Source: Gamsiella multidivaricata
Lineage: Eukaryota; Mortierellomycota; Mortierellomycetes; Mortierellales; Mortierellaceae
Reading direction: 5' to 3'
NCBI RefSeq assembly: GCF_025024155.1
Contig: NW_026251710.1
Location: forward strand, 372,001-436,000
Length of the DNA stretch: 64,000 nucleotides
Within the stretch, counting starts at the first letter, position 1. The number at the start of each line of letters is the position of its first letter. The notes below the pieces were generated by a model. That model did no database searches. It was not told where the DNA came from and worked only from the letters and a program-made list of their open reading frames with translations. Both the position numbers and the translations under genes were made by a program. This document shows positions 49,204-63,830 of the stretch, piece after piece.

Positions 49204-50114
49204 AAACGGATTACGGATCCTGACAACTACCGTAGATACTTTGGCAAGCGACCGGCCGGCGTCACCTTGAGCCACTTGCAGGAACAGATTGCACAGCACA
49301 GCAATCAACAGAACATTAGCAAAGGGAAACTAGGTGCACCTTCATGGACCAGGGCCATGGTGAAGTCCAGAATGAGGTATCTCAAGAAGAAGTACGACCT
49401 TGCCTCGACAGAGCTGAAGAAAACTGGCGCAGGAAACACGGACGAGGGAACGCTTAAGGATCTTGTGCGAGACATTTGCCTTTGTTACGATAAACTGAAT
49501 GCTGTCTTTCATGGTACATTTGCGCGAGACCCACCGAAGCCTCGTCAGTCACTCATATTCCCTCCAGTCAATGGCTTGACATTGGCCATCTCACGAACCT
49601 CAACAACCCCAGTATCCCCTGCAGCATCGGCAGCCCTTGGAGTCACAGACTATAGTAATAGCGAGGAAGACATGGCGGACAACATTTCTGAGCATAACCC
49701 TACTAAAGGTATGGCGCGTGAATCTTTGCTTAATAGTATTGAAGTATTAATACTCAGAACTTATTAACATCTTTCGTTATCCATAATCGTACTTTAGCGC
49801 GGCGAGTGACAACGAGTAGTGACGCTAGTGAGCAAGGAGAACGCGATAAAGGGTCGGCCAACAAGCATCGTAAACCCAACAAATGCAAAACAGCCGAAGA
49901 ACTTCATAACAACTTTGATAGCCTCGTAAATGCTGTCATTGAAGTAAGTAGTGCCCAAGTCAAGGGAATGAATGACAGTAGCCAGGACTTTAATCGAAGG
50001 GCGGAGTTAGCAGTGCAGAGAAAGGCGATCATGATCCAGAAGGAGAGGTTACTGGAGGAAAAACTATCGGCAACAGAGAAGAGACATGAAGTGGTGTTGG
50101 GCGAGCAGGCTTAA
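49204..50114 (+). CDS. Myb/SANT-like accessory protein of the Harbinger element (5' end unclear)
   Basis: The open frame runs from about 49204 to 49708, then an intron with good splice sites leads to 49798-50114. It contains DPDNYRRYFGKRPAGVTLSH and LQEQIAQH, followed by WTRAMVKSRMRYLKKKYDLA, which resembles the DNA-binding Myb/SANT-like proteins paired with PIF/Harbinger transposases. A Ser/Thr-rich middle and a charged helical tail (KAIMIQKERLLEEKLSATEK) follow. The true start is not clear: upstream coding sequence seems to be in another frame, and an intron or a frameshift is needed. Whether it is expressed is unknown. Confidence 0.45.
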
Positions 50115-50219
50115 CCACAGGAAAGGATGATGCAGCGGCGTCTTGAAGAGCTTATACAGGAGGAAGCCGATTTCAAGCAGGAGAAGGCCGAGTTCAAACA
50201 AAAAATGACCTAGTTTGAA

Positions 50220-51221
50220 TGTCACTTGCCGGCCGGTCGCATCCTTGTATCGAGGAATTAGCGTAGGCAAAACATGGTAGACAGCCTCAGCAAATAAATA
50301 CTCATCCCTTTGAAAGAAGAAAAGAGTGGTGTTCTTGCACGCTTGAGAGTCGTGCATGGCCCCACTGTAGCCAGTGGAGAAAAATATGAACGTCCTCCTT
50401 TCATAGCGTATTCGCATTTTCGAATGTTCCAAGCGATTGTTTCCCATGCTGGAGCCGATTCGAAAGGAAATAGCACGCCTTCAATAGCACCGACTGTAGT
50501 CGGGACGCCTCTTTTTCCTCGAACCAGCGACTTATCTCTCGCTTCCATGCTTGACCTGGCCGTACTACGAACTGGGGCATGAATTCGTGAAGCGTCTTGA
50601 TACACCGCCATGTGCCATCGTGAACCGCTCCTCGGCTGACGCCGAAGATCCATGCAGCCTTATTGATCGATAATCCTCTGATTCCGAGACGAAACTGTGC
50701 CACGTTCAGGTAGGTTATGTTTTTTTTCTATGGGAGCTGCCCATCAGCGGTCTGAAGGTGCTGGCCATTCGTGATCATTCCTACTACTCTGTTGAATTGG
50801 TCAGGAGCGAGCCGTACAATGTCCTTGAAATGGTTGGGATCATAACTCATAAGGACCCTGTCCCTTAAATCTGTATCTGGCCTGGTAAAGTTGCATTAGC
50901 ACGTTGAAATACAACTCAAGCACGAAAGGATAGGACACCCATCTCTGCTTGAGAGATTCGAGATATGCCATGGGGGGTCTCGACATAACCATCTTCATAA
51001 ACCCTGATGAGTCTTTGTCGAGCTGTGAGTCGTTCTCTGGGCATAGGATGATAATTGGAAAGCAAGAGGAGAAGATTGATAAAGGATGGGCACGCTCTCG
51101 GTAACCAGTAAGATCTTTGTGCTTGCAGAATTCTGCAAACTGTAAAAGTGCCATGGTATGCCAAGCATTGGCATAGCATTTTCTTATGTGTTGCTGTGTT
51201 TCCAGTTATGGAGGCTGGCAC
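50220..51221 (-). pseudogene. PIF/Harbinger transposase remnant
   Basis: Minus-strand homology is spread over three frames. Reading down: FMKMVMSRPPMAYLESLKQR, then HFKDIVRLAPDQFNRVVGMI, then FRLGIRGLSINKAAWIFGVS, then RGVPTTVGAIEGVLFPFESA, then GAMHDSQACKNTTLFFFQRD. The last two correspond to the catalytic regions GAIDGT (here GAIEGV) and HDS of HARBI1-type DDE transposases. Several frameshifts and an in-frame stop near 50735 show that it is inactive. The intact acidic residue count could not be judged. Confidence 0.7.
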
Positions 51222-51310
51222 AATATCCAGGCAAGATAATTCTTTAATTTTTTATCGGGGAGATATTTGAGTAGTGCCAAAAAAGTTTTTTATTTGAGTA
51301 ATGGCATTGC

Positions 51311-52052
51311 ATAAATAGTTGTCAGAATCCTCTTTACACATTTCGTCCCATTCCACCCGTCGTATACCTACGATCCCCTCCAGCAACACATTAAGCGTTC
51401 CTCTATTATTTTCGCCTTATCCCTACCCTCCATCATGAAATCCTCTATCTCCGTGCCATCCTCGCCCTCGCTGCCTCTCAGGCCGTGGCCGTTACCCCTA
51501 TTCTCGTCAAGGAGTGCACAAAGACCGCCGTTGTTAAGCGTACGTAAATTTGTCTCCACGGTAGATACTGAGCGTGGAATATTTGCAGCTTCATGCCTTA
51601 CGCAATTCTTTCCACGGTACTAAATAGCTACCGATACTAGCTGCAATGCCTTTGCTGCCGCCCACGGATGCACGTTTGCTGATTTGCTGAAGTGGAACCT
51701 CAAATTGAGACTCGACTGCGCCAATCTCGACATCGGTAAACCCCTCTGCGTCTCCGTGACTCCTCGCTCTCGCAGCTAATCGATCAGTCCTGGGTACATG
51801 CTTTAAATGCAGCCTTATCTCTTGACGAGCCGAATGTCTTGTCACAACTGAACTGTGAGGTCCTTCTTTTTGTGCTTCACGATCATGACAGATTTGGCCA
51901 CACATAAAATTGCATCCATCTTCACGATTCAGAATAGCTGTGAACTTCTAGCAGCATGAATATTCCCAAGACTTGATAATACCCTGGATCAATTTTTTTA
52001 TATTTGTAAGAGCGTATACGCTCTAAAATAAAAATAAAGTCGGTAAATCTGA
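51311..52052. repeat. Direct duplication, unit 2 (degenerate LysM locus)
   Basis: This is the second copy of the LysM gene 3 locus. It retains promoter-proximal sequence, leader, both exons in damaged form, and the 3' region including the palindrome agagcgtatacgctct. It lacks most of the linker-coding and C-terminal sequence and part of the 3' region. Confidence 0.85.
51435..51806 (+). pseudogene. LysM pseudogene 4
   Basis: The locus aligns with LysM gene 3. A one-base deletion in the signal-peptide codons (gtgccatcc in place of gtcgccatcc) shifts the frame. The splice donor and acceptor (cgtacg, aatag) are still recognisable, and exon 2 retains FADLLKWNLKLRLDCANLDI. A stop follows soon after CVSVTP, and a deletion removes the linker before the terminal residues. 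The TATA box is also mutated. It is not expected to give a secreted protein. Confidence 0.85.
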
Positions 52053-52070
52053 ATCGAGTGCTTCTGGTCA

Positions 52071-54470
52071 TCAAACAACCGGCTCTACTGTCAAGCAGAC
52101 TGGCGCAGGATTGGCAGCCTCCACAGCTCCAAACATCTTCCACGAGATGGCATCAGGGCCTGCTGAAGGGTCAAGGCTAGTGCAGCATCCATCAAAATTA
52201 CACCCAGCTCCAGCACGCTGAAATATCTCCTTGACGGTCGCCCACTCGCAAAAGTAATCAGATCCACAGCCGGGGATGACACTGGGCAGCTCGTTGACCA
52301 ACAACCGCACTAGGCCTCTTGGCGTATCTGATTTCATAGGCGGATATGATGACCCATCATCGTACGCGAGGCGTCTCTTTCCTGATGTGCTATTGGGCTT
52401 GGGTCTATATACCTCGAAAGCCATATTGGCAGCAAAGGGTGAGATCTTGCTGGAGCGGAATTCTCTCTTCTCGTACTCCTCCGCAGTCATATCACCTTTT
52501 AGAGGTATTCCATTCCGATCATACAAGCCCTAGAGTCGACGGGTTCGAATAACAAACAAACAAAGCTGTTGGTTAAAACTCGTAAGATGGGCGAATGCCG
52601 AAGTTGTTCCCGCTGCTAGAAATGAAATAACGAAGATTACCAGGAAGCTTGAGAAGAAGAGAATTGTTTCTGAGTGTCCAAACTTGAAGAGTCCTCGGAA
52701 TAGACCGTTGCCCTCATCATCGTCATCGCCCTTTCTATTTGCAGCAATATTATCTGCATTCGGATCCAGCGCCATTTCGATCGAATTGACCAAAGAGGTG
52801 CCGAGCATGCAACCGAGATGTCGATTGAACGGAACCCCAGGACCATGGGTATAGTAATCACGCAAATCACTATTAATCTCTAACTTCAAAAAGTTCGATT
52901 TCGAGGATCCTAGGTTGTCCGACGATGCTCCCATAGTGCCTCGATGTAGTAGTTGGCACCATGTCCGATCGTTGTCGTAAGTTGCCACCTCGAAACCGCA
53001 AATTCCGTAGATGGTCCCCACATCTTTAACGGTAATATTGACGATATTAGGGCCATCCTTTGGATTCAGCATGGTCGAGAGCTGCTTCGCTAAATCAGGC
53101 AGGAACTTTTCTTGGAACGATCGTGCCTCACGCAGCACATTAGGACCATCTCTGACGCTCTCGAGCCAGCGAGGGCACGCGTACTTCATCGCCATCTCTT
53201 TGTCTAGACCCTGGACGCAAAAAATGAAGACATCAGTGATACACAGGGCTAGCAAATACCATCGATTGCCAGCATGCGCTCATCTAAAAAAAAGGGGGGG
53301 AGGGACCTACCATTGGAAGCGTGAAAATGTCGACAGGTTGCACTGGGGGCATCTGTCCTTCTGCGCCTGGATCGTTTACATGGCGGCCCTGCAAAATGCC
53401 CACAGAAAATCCATAAGCGGACTGGCTGCATCTTGATTTGGAGGAGCTCTGGAATTCATAGGTGTTGGCATCGTAGGGATATCGGTCAAGGAAATCCTTG
53501 TACCTGATAGCAAACCGACTTCCGATCTGATATAGATCTGAATCTCCTTTGGCCGACAGGAGGTTTCCCTTAGTGACAGGGTACAGCTTTTCGCTTGACT
53601 AAAAGAGAAACGCATATAGTAAAATAAGACATTAGAATATGTTGATAGATTCATGGGTGACTAAACAGGGAAGCCAAAAGTATGATTTCCAGTACCCAGC
53701 TCCGGAGCCATTCGAGGCCCGGCACGACCACCCGCTCAAGTTTTTCAGCCAATGTCTGAAAGGCAATTGCGTTGGAGGAGCTCGGGTACCTTGTACCTGA
53801 GATTTGGGTGGGTGAAGCGCGGAGTGTCAGCCAATTTCTCGGTCATTTTTATGGTACATATCAAAGACATGGTCTCTCGTAAGATGCCCTACCATGTCTG
53901 CATATCTATCCCCGTGTGTAAGAGGAGAAAGATTCGATGGCATAAATGGTTAATCAATGATCACAAGGGAGATACGCATTGAACGTAGGTACAGACCACA
54001 GTTAGGCATACCAAGTGTAACTGCGCGAGTTCATAGCCCGCAGGAGTGTCCGTGAGAGGGCCTACCGGCCTGTCCTGATGCGGATATGGCGACTTTGTTC
54101 CCAAGTGTCTGCGAATCCAGTTCAGGGGAAGCAAAGGTCTGGACTCGGCAGTTGAATTGGATTCATCTTTGTGTAAGGACACAGACGAGATTGTCTTCCA
54201 AGATTGTGCATAGATCAACTGTTCTGTCCGGTCGACCATATCCGCCTCGAGTCCAATGCTGTGTTTCGAACTGGATGGCGCGGACATTGGCCGAACCAAG
54301 GGCACATCCAGCCCATCGTTTTGGGCTTCGCTTTCCAGCGACATGGCCTGCCCATGCACCGTGGGGCTCAGCAACGCAATCATAGCGACGAGTGCCAGGC
54401 ACGGCAGAGCGAGGTCGAACCACGGCCGATACGACGGGCGCGGGTGCCGCATGCAAGTCTGTACGACCAT
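52071..54470 (-). CDS. Histidine phosphatase, MINPP1-like, right copy
   Basis: This is the mirror paralogue of the phosphatase at 38523-40872, with the same exon plan on the minus strand. The first exon starts at 54470 (a Met at 54452 is an alternative) and includes a hydrophobic signal/anchor (LALPCLALVAMIALLSPTVH) and the shared LGTKSPYPHQDRP motif. The 13-nt microexon is at 53905-53893 (IC-RHG), followed by the exon starting TRYPSSSNAIAFQTLAEKLE. Later exons carry GNLLSAKGDSDLYQIGSRFA, CGFEVATYDNDRTWCQLLH, YTHGPGVPFNRHLGCMLGTS and FGHSETILFF, with HSE in the distal motif as in the left copy. The C-terminal exon ends at 52071. All exons look intact, so it is probably functional. Substrate is inferred from the family only. 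Confidence 0.85.
53893..53905 (-). other. 13-nt microexon with the catalytic RHG motif (right copy)
   Basis: The minus-strand sequence atatgcagacatg is bounded by a gatag acceptor and a gtaggg donor. It encodes Ile-Cys-Arg-His and the first base of Gly, exactly like 39039-39051 in the left copy. Eleven or more of 13 bases agree while flanking introns do not. Confidence 0.85.
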
Positions 54471-55168
54471 TCCTGGGATGTCTGGGTGTAGGCAAGACAG
54501 TGTACGTTATACTCGGCTGGATCTATCGTGGTGTTCTCTCGACAGGCTGCAACTTCAGAGAGAGAGAGAGATGAGGTATAAAGAGATGCAAACGGAATGA
54601 GCGAGGGGAAGAGATGAGGACGAGCCAGAGCGAGTTATAGGAAGCAAACAAAGTGCACAGGACCTCAACCGCCCATTCTTCTGCTTGTGAAGGCAGCAAC
54701 ATTTTATGCTATAAAACATCCAATCACATTTGCGTTGTCGCGCGCATGCTCGGCGACCTCTAGTTTCTCCCACTCCTTCGCTCCTTCTCCGAGCCAACCT
54801 CAGTCATAAACCCCATACAATCCACCGTATCAACGTTGAACCATGCCTTATACCCCTGGTTGCAATTAAAAACATATTATCGCATGCCTTATTCATGCAA
54901 ATAGTCTTGAAAGAAGCCTCCCTGAAGTCCCATGTCCTCGTTCCTGATTTTCTATTCTTCAATCCAATTAGTCTCGTTCCTGATGCCACAATGTTCTACA
55001 GCATATAAAAAAGTAGAAGCCAGACATTGTTCGATCGAAAACAACCATAAAGATTTATTTTGCGACGAGAAAAAAAAAGCTATAAAAAAAAGAAAAAGAG
55101 TGCTTGCCAATCTTTAAAAAATTCTTCCTTCAGTTCAAGTAGGGAGAAAGATAATCGATAAAGAGTGC
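54471..55168. other. Intergenic region between right phosphatase and RPS2
   Basis: It contains the phosphatase promoter and the RPS2 3' region. The left-arm counterpart interval holds the ACAD10-like kinase gene; no trace of it is visible here. Confidence 0.55.
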
Positions 55169-55673
55169 TTAGGCGCGACGCTTGTCCTGGGGCTTGGCAA
55201 GGAAGTCAGTGTACTGCTGGTAAGGAGACATGGTGAACTTGGTCTCGGCCCAGAGGTCGGGGGTCAAGTAGCTGTAGGTGTTACCAATGGCGGCAAACGT
55301 AGCCTTGACAAAGTTGCCCAAGGTGCGGGTCGAGCCGAAAGCCTGGGTGTAGCAGTCAGTGACACCAGCGAGCTGAAGCAGCTTCTTGGGGACAGGGGCA
55401 GCGACAATGCCGGTACCGCGGGGAGCTGGGACCAAACGGGTGACGGCCGAACCGCACTTGCCCGTGACCTTGCAGGGAACGGTGTGGGGCTCGTTCAAGA
55501 TCGAACCCCAGTAACCGCGACGGACAGGGATGACCGAGAGCTTGGCAAGGATGATGGCTCCACGGATGGCCGTGGCAACTTCCTTCGAGCACTTCACACC
55601 CAGACCGACGTGGCCGTTCGAGTCTCCAATGACAACGAAGGCCTTGAAACGGGTGCGCTGACCAGCACGGGTC

Positions 55674-55708
<35 letters not shown>

Positions 55709-56566
55709 CTTGAGAGAGGGCAGGAAGTAGTCGACAATCTGGTACTCCTTGATGGGGAGCGAAAACAGGTAGATCTGCTCGATCGACTGGATCTTGCGGT
55801 CCTTGACGAGACGTCCAAGCTTGGTAACGGGGGTCCAGGTCTCCTTCTCATCCTTGCCTCCACGTCCACGTCCACGGCCACGGCCGCGGTCACCACCACG
55901 TCCACGACCACGTCCAAATCCGCCACGTCCTGTAGTATCGGAGAAAAAAGCGACAGTAAAGGCACAGTGTTAAGAATATCGTTTGTGTTGGTTTTAGTAT
56001 ATTGAGCTCCACTCAGACACTTTCAGTTGTTTCCGCAGTGAACATCACTGGTAATATTAACGACTTCCGCAGGTAGTCTACAGCTCCACTGGTGCGACTT
56101 TGACAAGCGCAAGAGTCTTCGCAATCGACGCTGCACGGTTGCCTCGCTTTTCCCGACAAGAATGGTAAGTTGATACCCTGTACTATTCAGTCTGCTAGGG
56201 CGAATCCTTCATTTACAGCACACATCTCAGTCTTTCTCCGTGCTGCTGTCCTGCGTGCTGAAATGTTTGGCTGAGAGCAAAGGTCACAAGGGCGCGCGAT
56301 TCCACATCCACTGAATGAGTCACAAGCTGATTCATCCTGAAGGGCAAGACTGAGGTTGATGAAACATTCTTCATGCACAGTAATTGCAGTACTGTCAAAA
56401 AGAGTCCAGTTATATCGATTGCTTAAAGACTCATCTGCGCCGAGCGACATCCTGGTGGCTCCGAGCGCCACATATGAAAGGTCCCATAGATGAAAGCGAT
56501 GTCTCCTTAAGCTGATTATGATGAATACGCACCACGTTGAGTATCGGCCGTTGCTGCGTCAGCCAT
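55169..56566 (-). CDS. RPS2: 40S ribosomal protein S2 (uS5), right copy
   Basis: This is the second complete RPS2 gene, on the minus strand: exon 1 at 56566-56533 and exon 2 at 55929-55169. Exon lengths (34 and 761 nt) equal those of the left copy and the protein is identical as far as I can read it. Exon 2 shows no base difference from the left copy, even at synonymous sites and in the Arg-Gly repeat. Exon 1 has two synonymous changes. The 603-nt intron and the flanks are otherwise different. Both copies are probably expressed, as ribosomal-protein gene pairs often are. Confidence 0.97.
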
Positions 56567-57195
56567 TTTCTAAAGCAAGTAGAGCAAACGACATGATGTT
56601 AGTGTGTAGTCGAGTGTCTAGTCTGCTGGTAGTTACGGCCCCTAATCTCGCTAATCATCTGCATCCGGGTTTTATGAAAATGATAGTTGAAGGTCCAGAA
56701 GTTGATATCGATCATAAATAGTAAATAATCAACCGTAATGTGTCGGCAATGCGTTGGATGGGTCGATAGTTCGTTCGATGGGTGGTGCCAATGCCTTGGA
56801 TGCATCCATTGTCTCAAGAAGGGCAACCGTATGGCAGTCCAGCAGCATATTATCACATACGAATTTCTGAGTGTTAATTGAAAGAGGGAGATCTGGGCAG
56901 AGCACAGCTTCGGTTCATATTCATAGATGATTCAGTTACGCACGTGATCTGGAATAAATAAAAAATCGTTTATTGAGACCAACAAAGGGTGTATATGTGT
57001 CCAGATGGGCTGTTGATTATGGACAAAAAAAGATAATACTAAATATACAGAGTAGAGCGAGTAACGCAGGAATAATTGATGGCAGGAGAAGACTAGAAAA
57101 CAGCTGGAGAATCAAGAGGATAAGTGGATATACAAGATTTTCCTAGGTTGTTGTCAACACTCAGACTCGCCACCAAATGCATTGTCCAGAATAAT
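56567..57195. other. Intergenic region between RPS2 and GFA1, right arm
   Basis: Only about 630 nt separate the RPS2 start and GFA1 stop here. The same interval in the left arm spans 9.4 kb and contains the RbfA-like and FYVE genes. No remnant of either is visible. Confidence 0.6.
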
Positions 57196-60113
<2,918 letters not shown>

Positions 60114-62095
60114 TGTGGTTTATAATAGAGGGAGTAGAGAAATTACTGAGACGGGATTATGCGCGGAGGAAGTGATGTTACTGCTGTTGTTATGCTTGAA
60201 GCTGGGTTAGTTGGGCTGGAGAGAAGGTGGTGATGAGGAAGAGAAATGGTGAAAGGGGAAAAGAACAGATGAGTGAATGGGATGAGGTCGGCTTTTATAC
60301 TTCTTTTCAAATATTTCAGGTATTGAGTAGGGTAACAAACCAATTCATTCTTGTATGATAAGCAAGCGAGAACCTTGTTCCTTGTTCCTTGACTCTTGTT
60401 TCTGCCTTGTTCCTTCCTGTGTCTGCTGTCCCCGCTGTCTAGCTGGTACCTATTTAATGTCTTTTCGGCACCCTTGTTGCCAAAGATGGCGCATGAAAGA
60501 CTGGAACTCGATTGCCCTAGTTCTACGGATGTCGTGGACATTCTTTCGCGAGATTCTTGCAGACGCGACTTGTTCCCCGTGGGTCTCCAGCCAGCGCTAG
60601 TTACACGTACAAACGCGCATTCATACATTCATTCGTTCATACCGATATAGCTTATACGCAAACGCCCTATAATTACTGCAAGCAAACACGGCTGGGACCC
60701 AGCTCAAGACCTCCCCCCAGAGACAATGGACGACGTTTGCGCAACTCAGACAAAACGGACGAAATTCCAAAAATAAAATTAAAAATAAGCACCTCCAATC
60801 AGCTGCGACCTCCCGAATACTGTCCACGGAGTAGAAAAGCGATGCTCTCATCTGCTCTGGGGGGGGGGGAGGTTGTGGTTCAAAGCATTGGAAAGAACCC
60901 CTGCACATCTTCTTCTTGCCTCTTTGCCATGTAGTATAGATACACACATCCGCGGCGCCATAAAGCAGCACTAGTAAGTGGAATGGTCCATGGAAGGCTC
61001 TTGCTTCACCAGTTTTGTTCCATTCCCGTCACGTCGAATTCAGGGATAAAAGGGGACACGACCTGGTGCTGCGAATTTCCTTTGTCCCCGCGCTCTAAAC
61101 ACCATCACAACATAAAATATTGCGGGCGTTTTCTCTCGTCGTAAATGATGAAAGATGCTGACTTCATGTGCGAGCACTCCTTCGACCGTAGGCAACAGTG
61201 GGGTAGAAAATTCAAAAATAGTTTTTTTTTGTCTGGCTCTTCTTATCTTTCCTGGCGGGGGCATCCCTTATCGTTCGCGGCGAGACTCTATACTATTTCT
61301 TTTGGTCTGCTCACCGCCTTTCTGTTCATTCTCGGTCAGCCTTCATTGTGTGGCGCTATCTCCTGCGTTGCTATCGTCCTCGGCTTCCCTTTGACAGCCA
61401 TGTACATCTTTTTGGTGCGAACAAATGCGCATACTGACAATCAAGCCCTGAATGGTCGTAGGGTAGCTATTCTTAGCAACATAGCTTGAAGTGCTTCATG
61501 GTTAAAGTCCACGATCTCGCTACATCGGGTCCGCTTCAACGCGGTGCGTACTCCATCCTTCACGAGCAGTATGAGGACAGAGAGTTGACTTGTTTGCCTT
61601 TGCCATGAATCATGGAAAACTTCATTTTTGAGTGCACGCGGTCGTGTGACAGAATGCAGTGTATTATGGGCACTGCCAACCTGCCGCGCCCGATACTTTG
61701 TCATTTTGGACTTCAGACCTAAACTCCAAAAATAAGTTTGTAGGCGTTTTGTTTCTATTTTTGTAGTTTTCTGGAGGGGATAAACATGCTCGCGTGTAAG
61801 ACGCGTCTTCCATTTCGTAAGCGTTCTGTATAGCCTCTAGACATAGAACACCTCTCAACGTAGTCCATTACCACCATTGCTCCAGATCCCTATTGTAAAA
61901 TACAGTCGACATATCCTTTCCTATAGGCATTTTTTCAGAGCCAAACTACACGCATTCAAAACGCGCCACTATAACATAAAATGATGGCAGGATACAGGGC
62001 ATGTAGACAGAACTGAAGCAGCTATACAGCGAGTATCGCATCTAAATGGGCTGGAGTGTCAAAGCTGCCTCGCAACGTAATGTTTCCTATCATAA
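60114..62095. other. Non-coding region right of GFA1
   Basis: It contains the promoter of the right GFA1 copy and about 1.7 kb with only short, unrelated frames. It shows no resemblance to ATG1 or its promoter, so the inverted duplication appears to end near the GFA1 5' end. A G-run (60860-60869) is present. Confidence 0.5.
60292..60299 (-). promoter_or_regulatory. TATA box of GFA1 (right copy)
   Basis: A TATAAAAG motif on the minus strand lies about 180 nt upstream of the start codon, similar to the spacing in the left copy, although the surrounding promoter sequence is different. Confidence 0.6.
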
Positions 62096-62118
62096 CAGTC
62101 AACTCTCTATAAAGGAAA
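62096..62118 (+). repeat. Left terminal inverted repeat of the pogo-like element
   Basis: It pairs with the reverse complement of about 63944-63966, sharing CAGTCAACTC then TAAAGGAAA. Just inside it, ctctataaagga (62103) and tcctttatagag (about 62139-62150) form an additional perfect 12-nt inverted repeat. Confidence 0.7.
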
Positions 62119-62320
62119 CCCTCTGGATCCGGCTCGACTGTGTCCTTTATAGAGATTTCCTTTACAGAATGGGAAGTTTCCAAGTTTCGAGATCCGTTGC
62201 TGCATTGACAACAGCCTTGTTCTCAATAGTTACATTAATAAATATTGCACATCCATTTGTACAGTGCAATTCCAGCAACCGCAAATCATCATAACTACCG
62301 AGGGATCCGCACATACCACG

Positions 62321-63830
62321 ATGACCTACGAGCAGCGCATCGCTCTTTGCCGTAAAAAGAAGGAAGATCCGAGCATGAGCATTGATTAACTTAGTTCATG
62401 GCTCGAGAAGAAACAAAGTATCAAGGTAGCCAGGTCAACAATATTTAAGATATTAATGCGGTCTACCGAACTATTCCAAAACACCGACCGACGCAAGAAG
62501 GACGCCAAGCGACACAAAGGTGTAAAGCTCCTGATGATGAAAGATGCCTTAAAGGAGTGGCTCGAGCTTTATCAGGGTCAGGTCCAGATGAATGGGCACC
62601 TAATCCAAGCTAAAGGAAAGGTTTTCCTCCAGGATATCCACAGCGAGCAAGCGAGTCTCGAGTTTTCCGAAGGCTGGTTAACGTCATTCAAGAAGCGCCA
62701 TGGCATCCAAGAATACCATACAGTCGGAGAGCGGACCTGTGAACATGCAAACCCTTGAAGAGCTGTTGCCCGGATTGCCCTCAAGGCTTGACAGATACTC
62801 ATGGAAGGGCATCTACAATATGGACGACCGGTCTCTTCTATCGAATGCAGGTAAGGCTGAAAAGTCTATGTCAAGCAGGTATCAAGGTGTTTAAACAGCG
62901 ATATAATAATCATTCGTGCTTAAACCCGATGGAGCCTTAGCGACAAAGCAACTTGAGGGTAGAAAGCAGGACAAAGAGCGCATAACTGTTGCTGACTGTT
63001 CGAATAGTGGTGGATCCGACAAGGTGCCGCTATGGATCATCGGCGAGTTCCAAAAGCCGCGCCATTTCAAAAACGTTCAGCTCAGCAACTTGGAAATGAC
63101 CTACCGTTGGAATACCAGGGCATGAATGACGCTGATGATATTCAGCGACTGACTCAAGTGGTTTGATGGCAGAGCGAATGGCAGAGTGCTGTTAATATTG
63201 GACAACTGCAGCGCACATGGAAATCAGGCCAATCTCCCACAGCTATCGAGCACAAAGGTTCTCTACGTGCCGCCCAACATGACTTCCGAGATCCAGCCCA
63301 ATGGATGCTGGTATCATCAGGTTATTTAAGGCGCGATACAGGCTTCATTTTTCTGAACAGCTTTTTAGCAACCTTGAGAATGATATCGCAAACCCTGCAA
63401 GGACCGACGTCCTCGCAGGAATCAGAATAGCAGTGCAAGCTTAGGATGAGGTGAAAGACACAAGTATCACCAACCGCTTCAAAGAATGTAAAATACGCAC
63501 ACCAAGCGACAGCGACACACCAAACAGCGATATCGATGATGATAATATTATCGACCAGCTCAGTGCCACTCTTCAACGGATGCCATATCAGGACTCGATG
63601 TTAGTAACGTTCCTATTAATTCATCTAGATGAACAGGAGGTGTACATTGCGGATGAGATAAGACAGCCTGTCGGCGAGCCACTGGGAGAAACTGAGGATG
63701 ATGTTGTTGTGCGATCCGAGCACAGTATCGCTCAAGCAGTGAAGGCTAATGACACTCTTCTGACAGTTTCAGGATCACGACACGCGAGCTTCTCAAGATC
63801 TACAGAGGAAACGCCTTCGCCAAACCACTA
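62321..63830 (+). pseudogene. pogo/Tigger-type transposase remnant
   Basis: The coding region starts near ATG 62321 (MTYEQRIALCRKKKEDPSMS) but meets a stop after about 22 codons. A CENP-B type DNA-binding segment follows (ALKEWLELYQGQVQMNGHLI, then EGWLTSFKKRHGIQ). DDE-domain pieces follow in changing frames: GIYNMDD/TGLFYRMQ, QDKERITVADCSNSGGSDKV with PLWIIG, LLILDNCSAHG and VLYVPPNMTSEIQPN. These match pogo/Tigger landmarks, including the second catalytic Asp in LDNCSAHG. Multiple stops and frameshifts make it inactive. The last open frame (63451-63831) is the acidic C-terminal part. Confidence 0.75.

Larger units (their letters stand above)
48728..51310. mobile_element. Decayed PIF/Harbinger-type DNA transposon between direct repeats
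   Basis: The stretch holds the two protein types typical of PIF/Harbinger elements: a Myb/SANT-like protein (plus strand, about 49204-50114) and a DDE transposase remnant (minus strand, about 51221-50220). I could not define terminal inverted repeats or target-site duplications by eye, so the element limits are set at the flanking LysM-locus repeats. Confidence 0.6.

Noticed and set aside
52530..52552. gggttcgaat sequence considered as a tRNA T-loop
   Set aside because: It lies in an intron of the right phosphatase gene, and no acceptor, D-arm or anticodon arm can be built around it.
61145..61489. 114-codon plus-strand frame with a hydrophobic segment right of GFA1
   Set aside because: Ordinary composition, no recognisable family, no pyrimidine leader and no supporting exon nearby. 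It may be chance.
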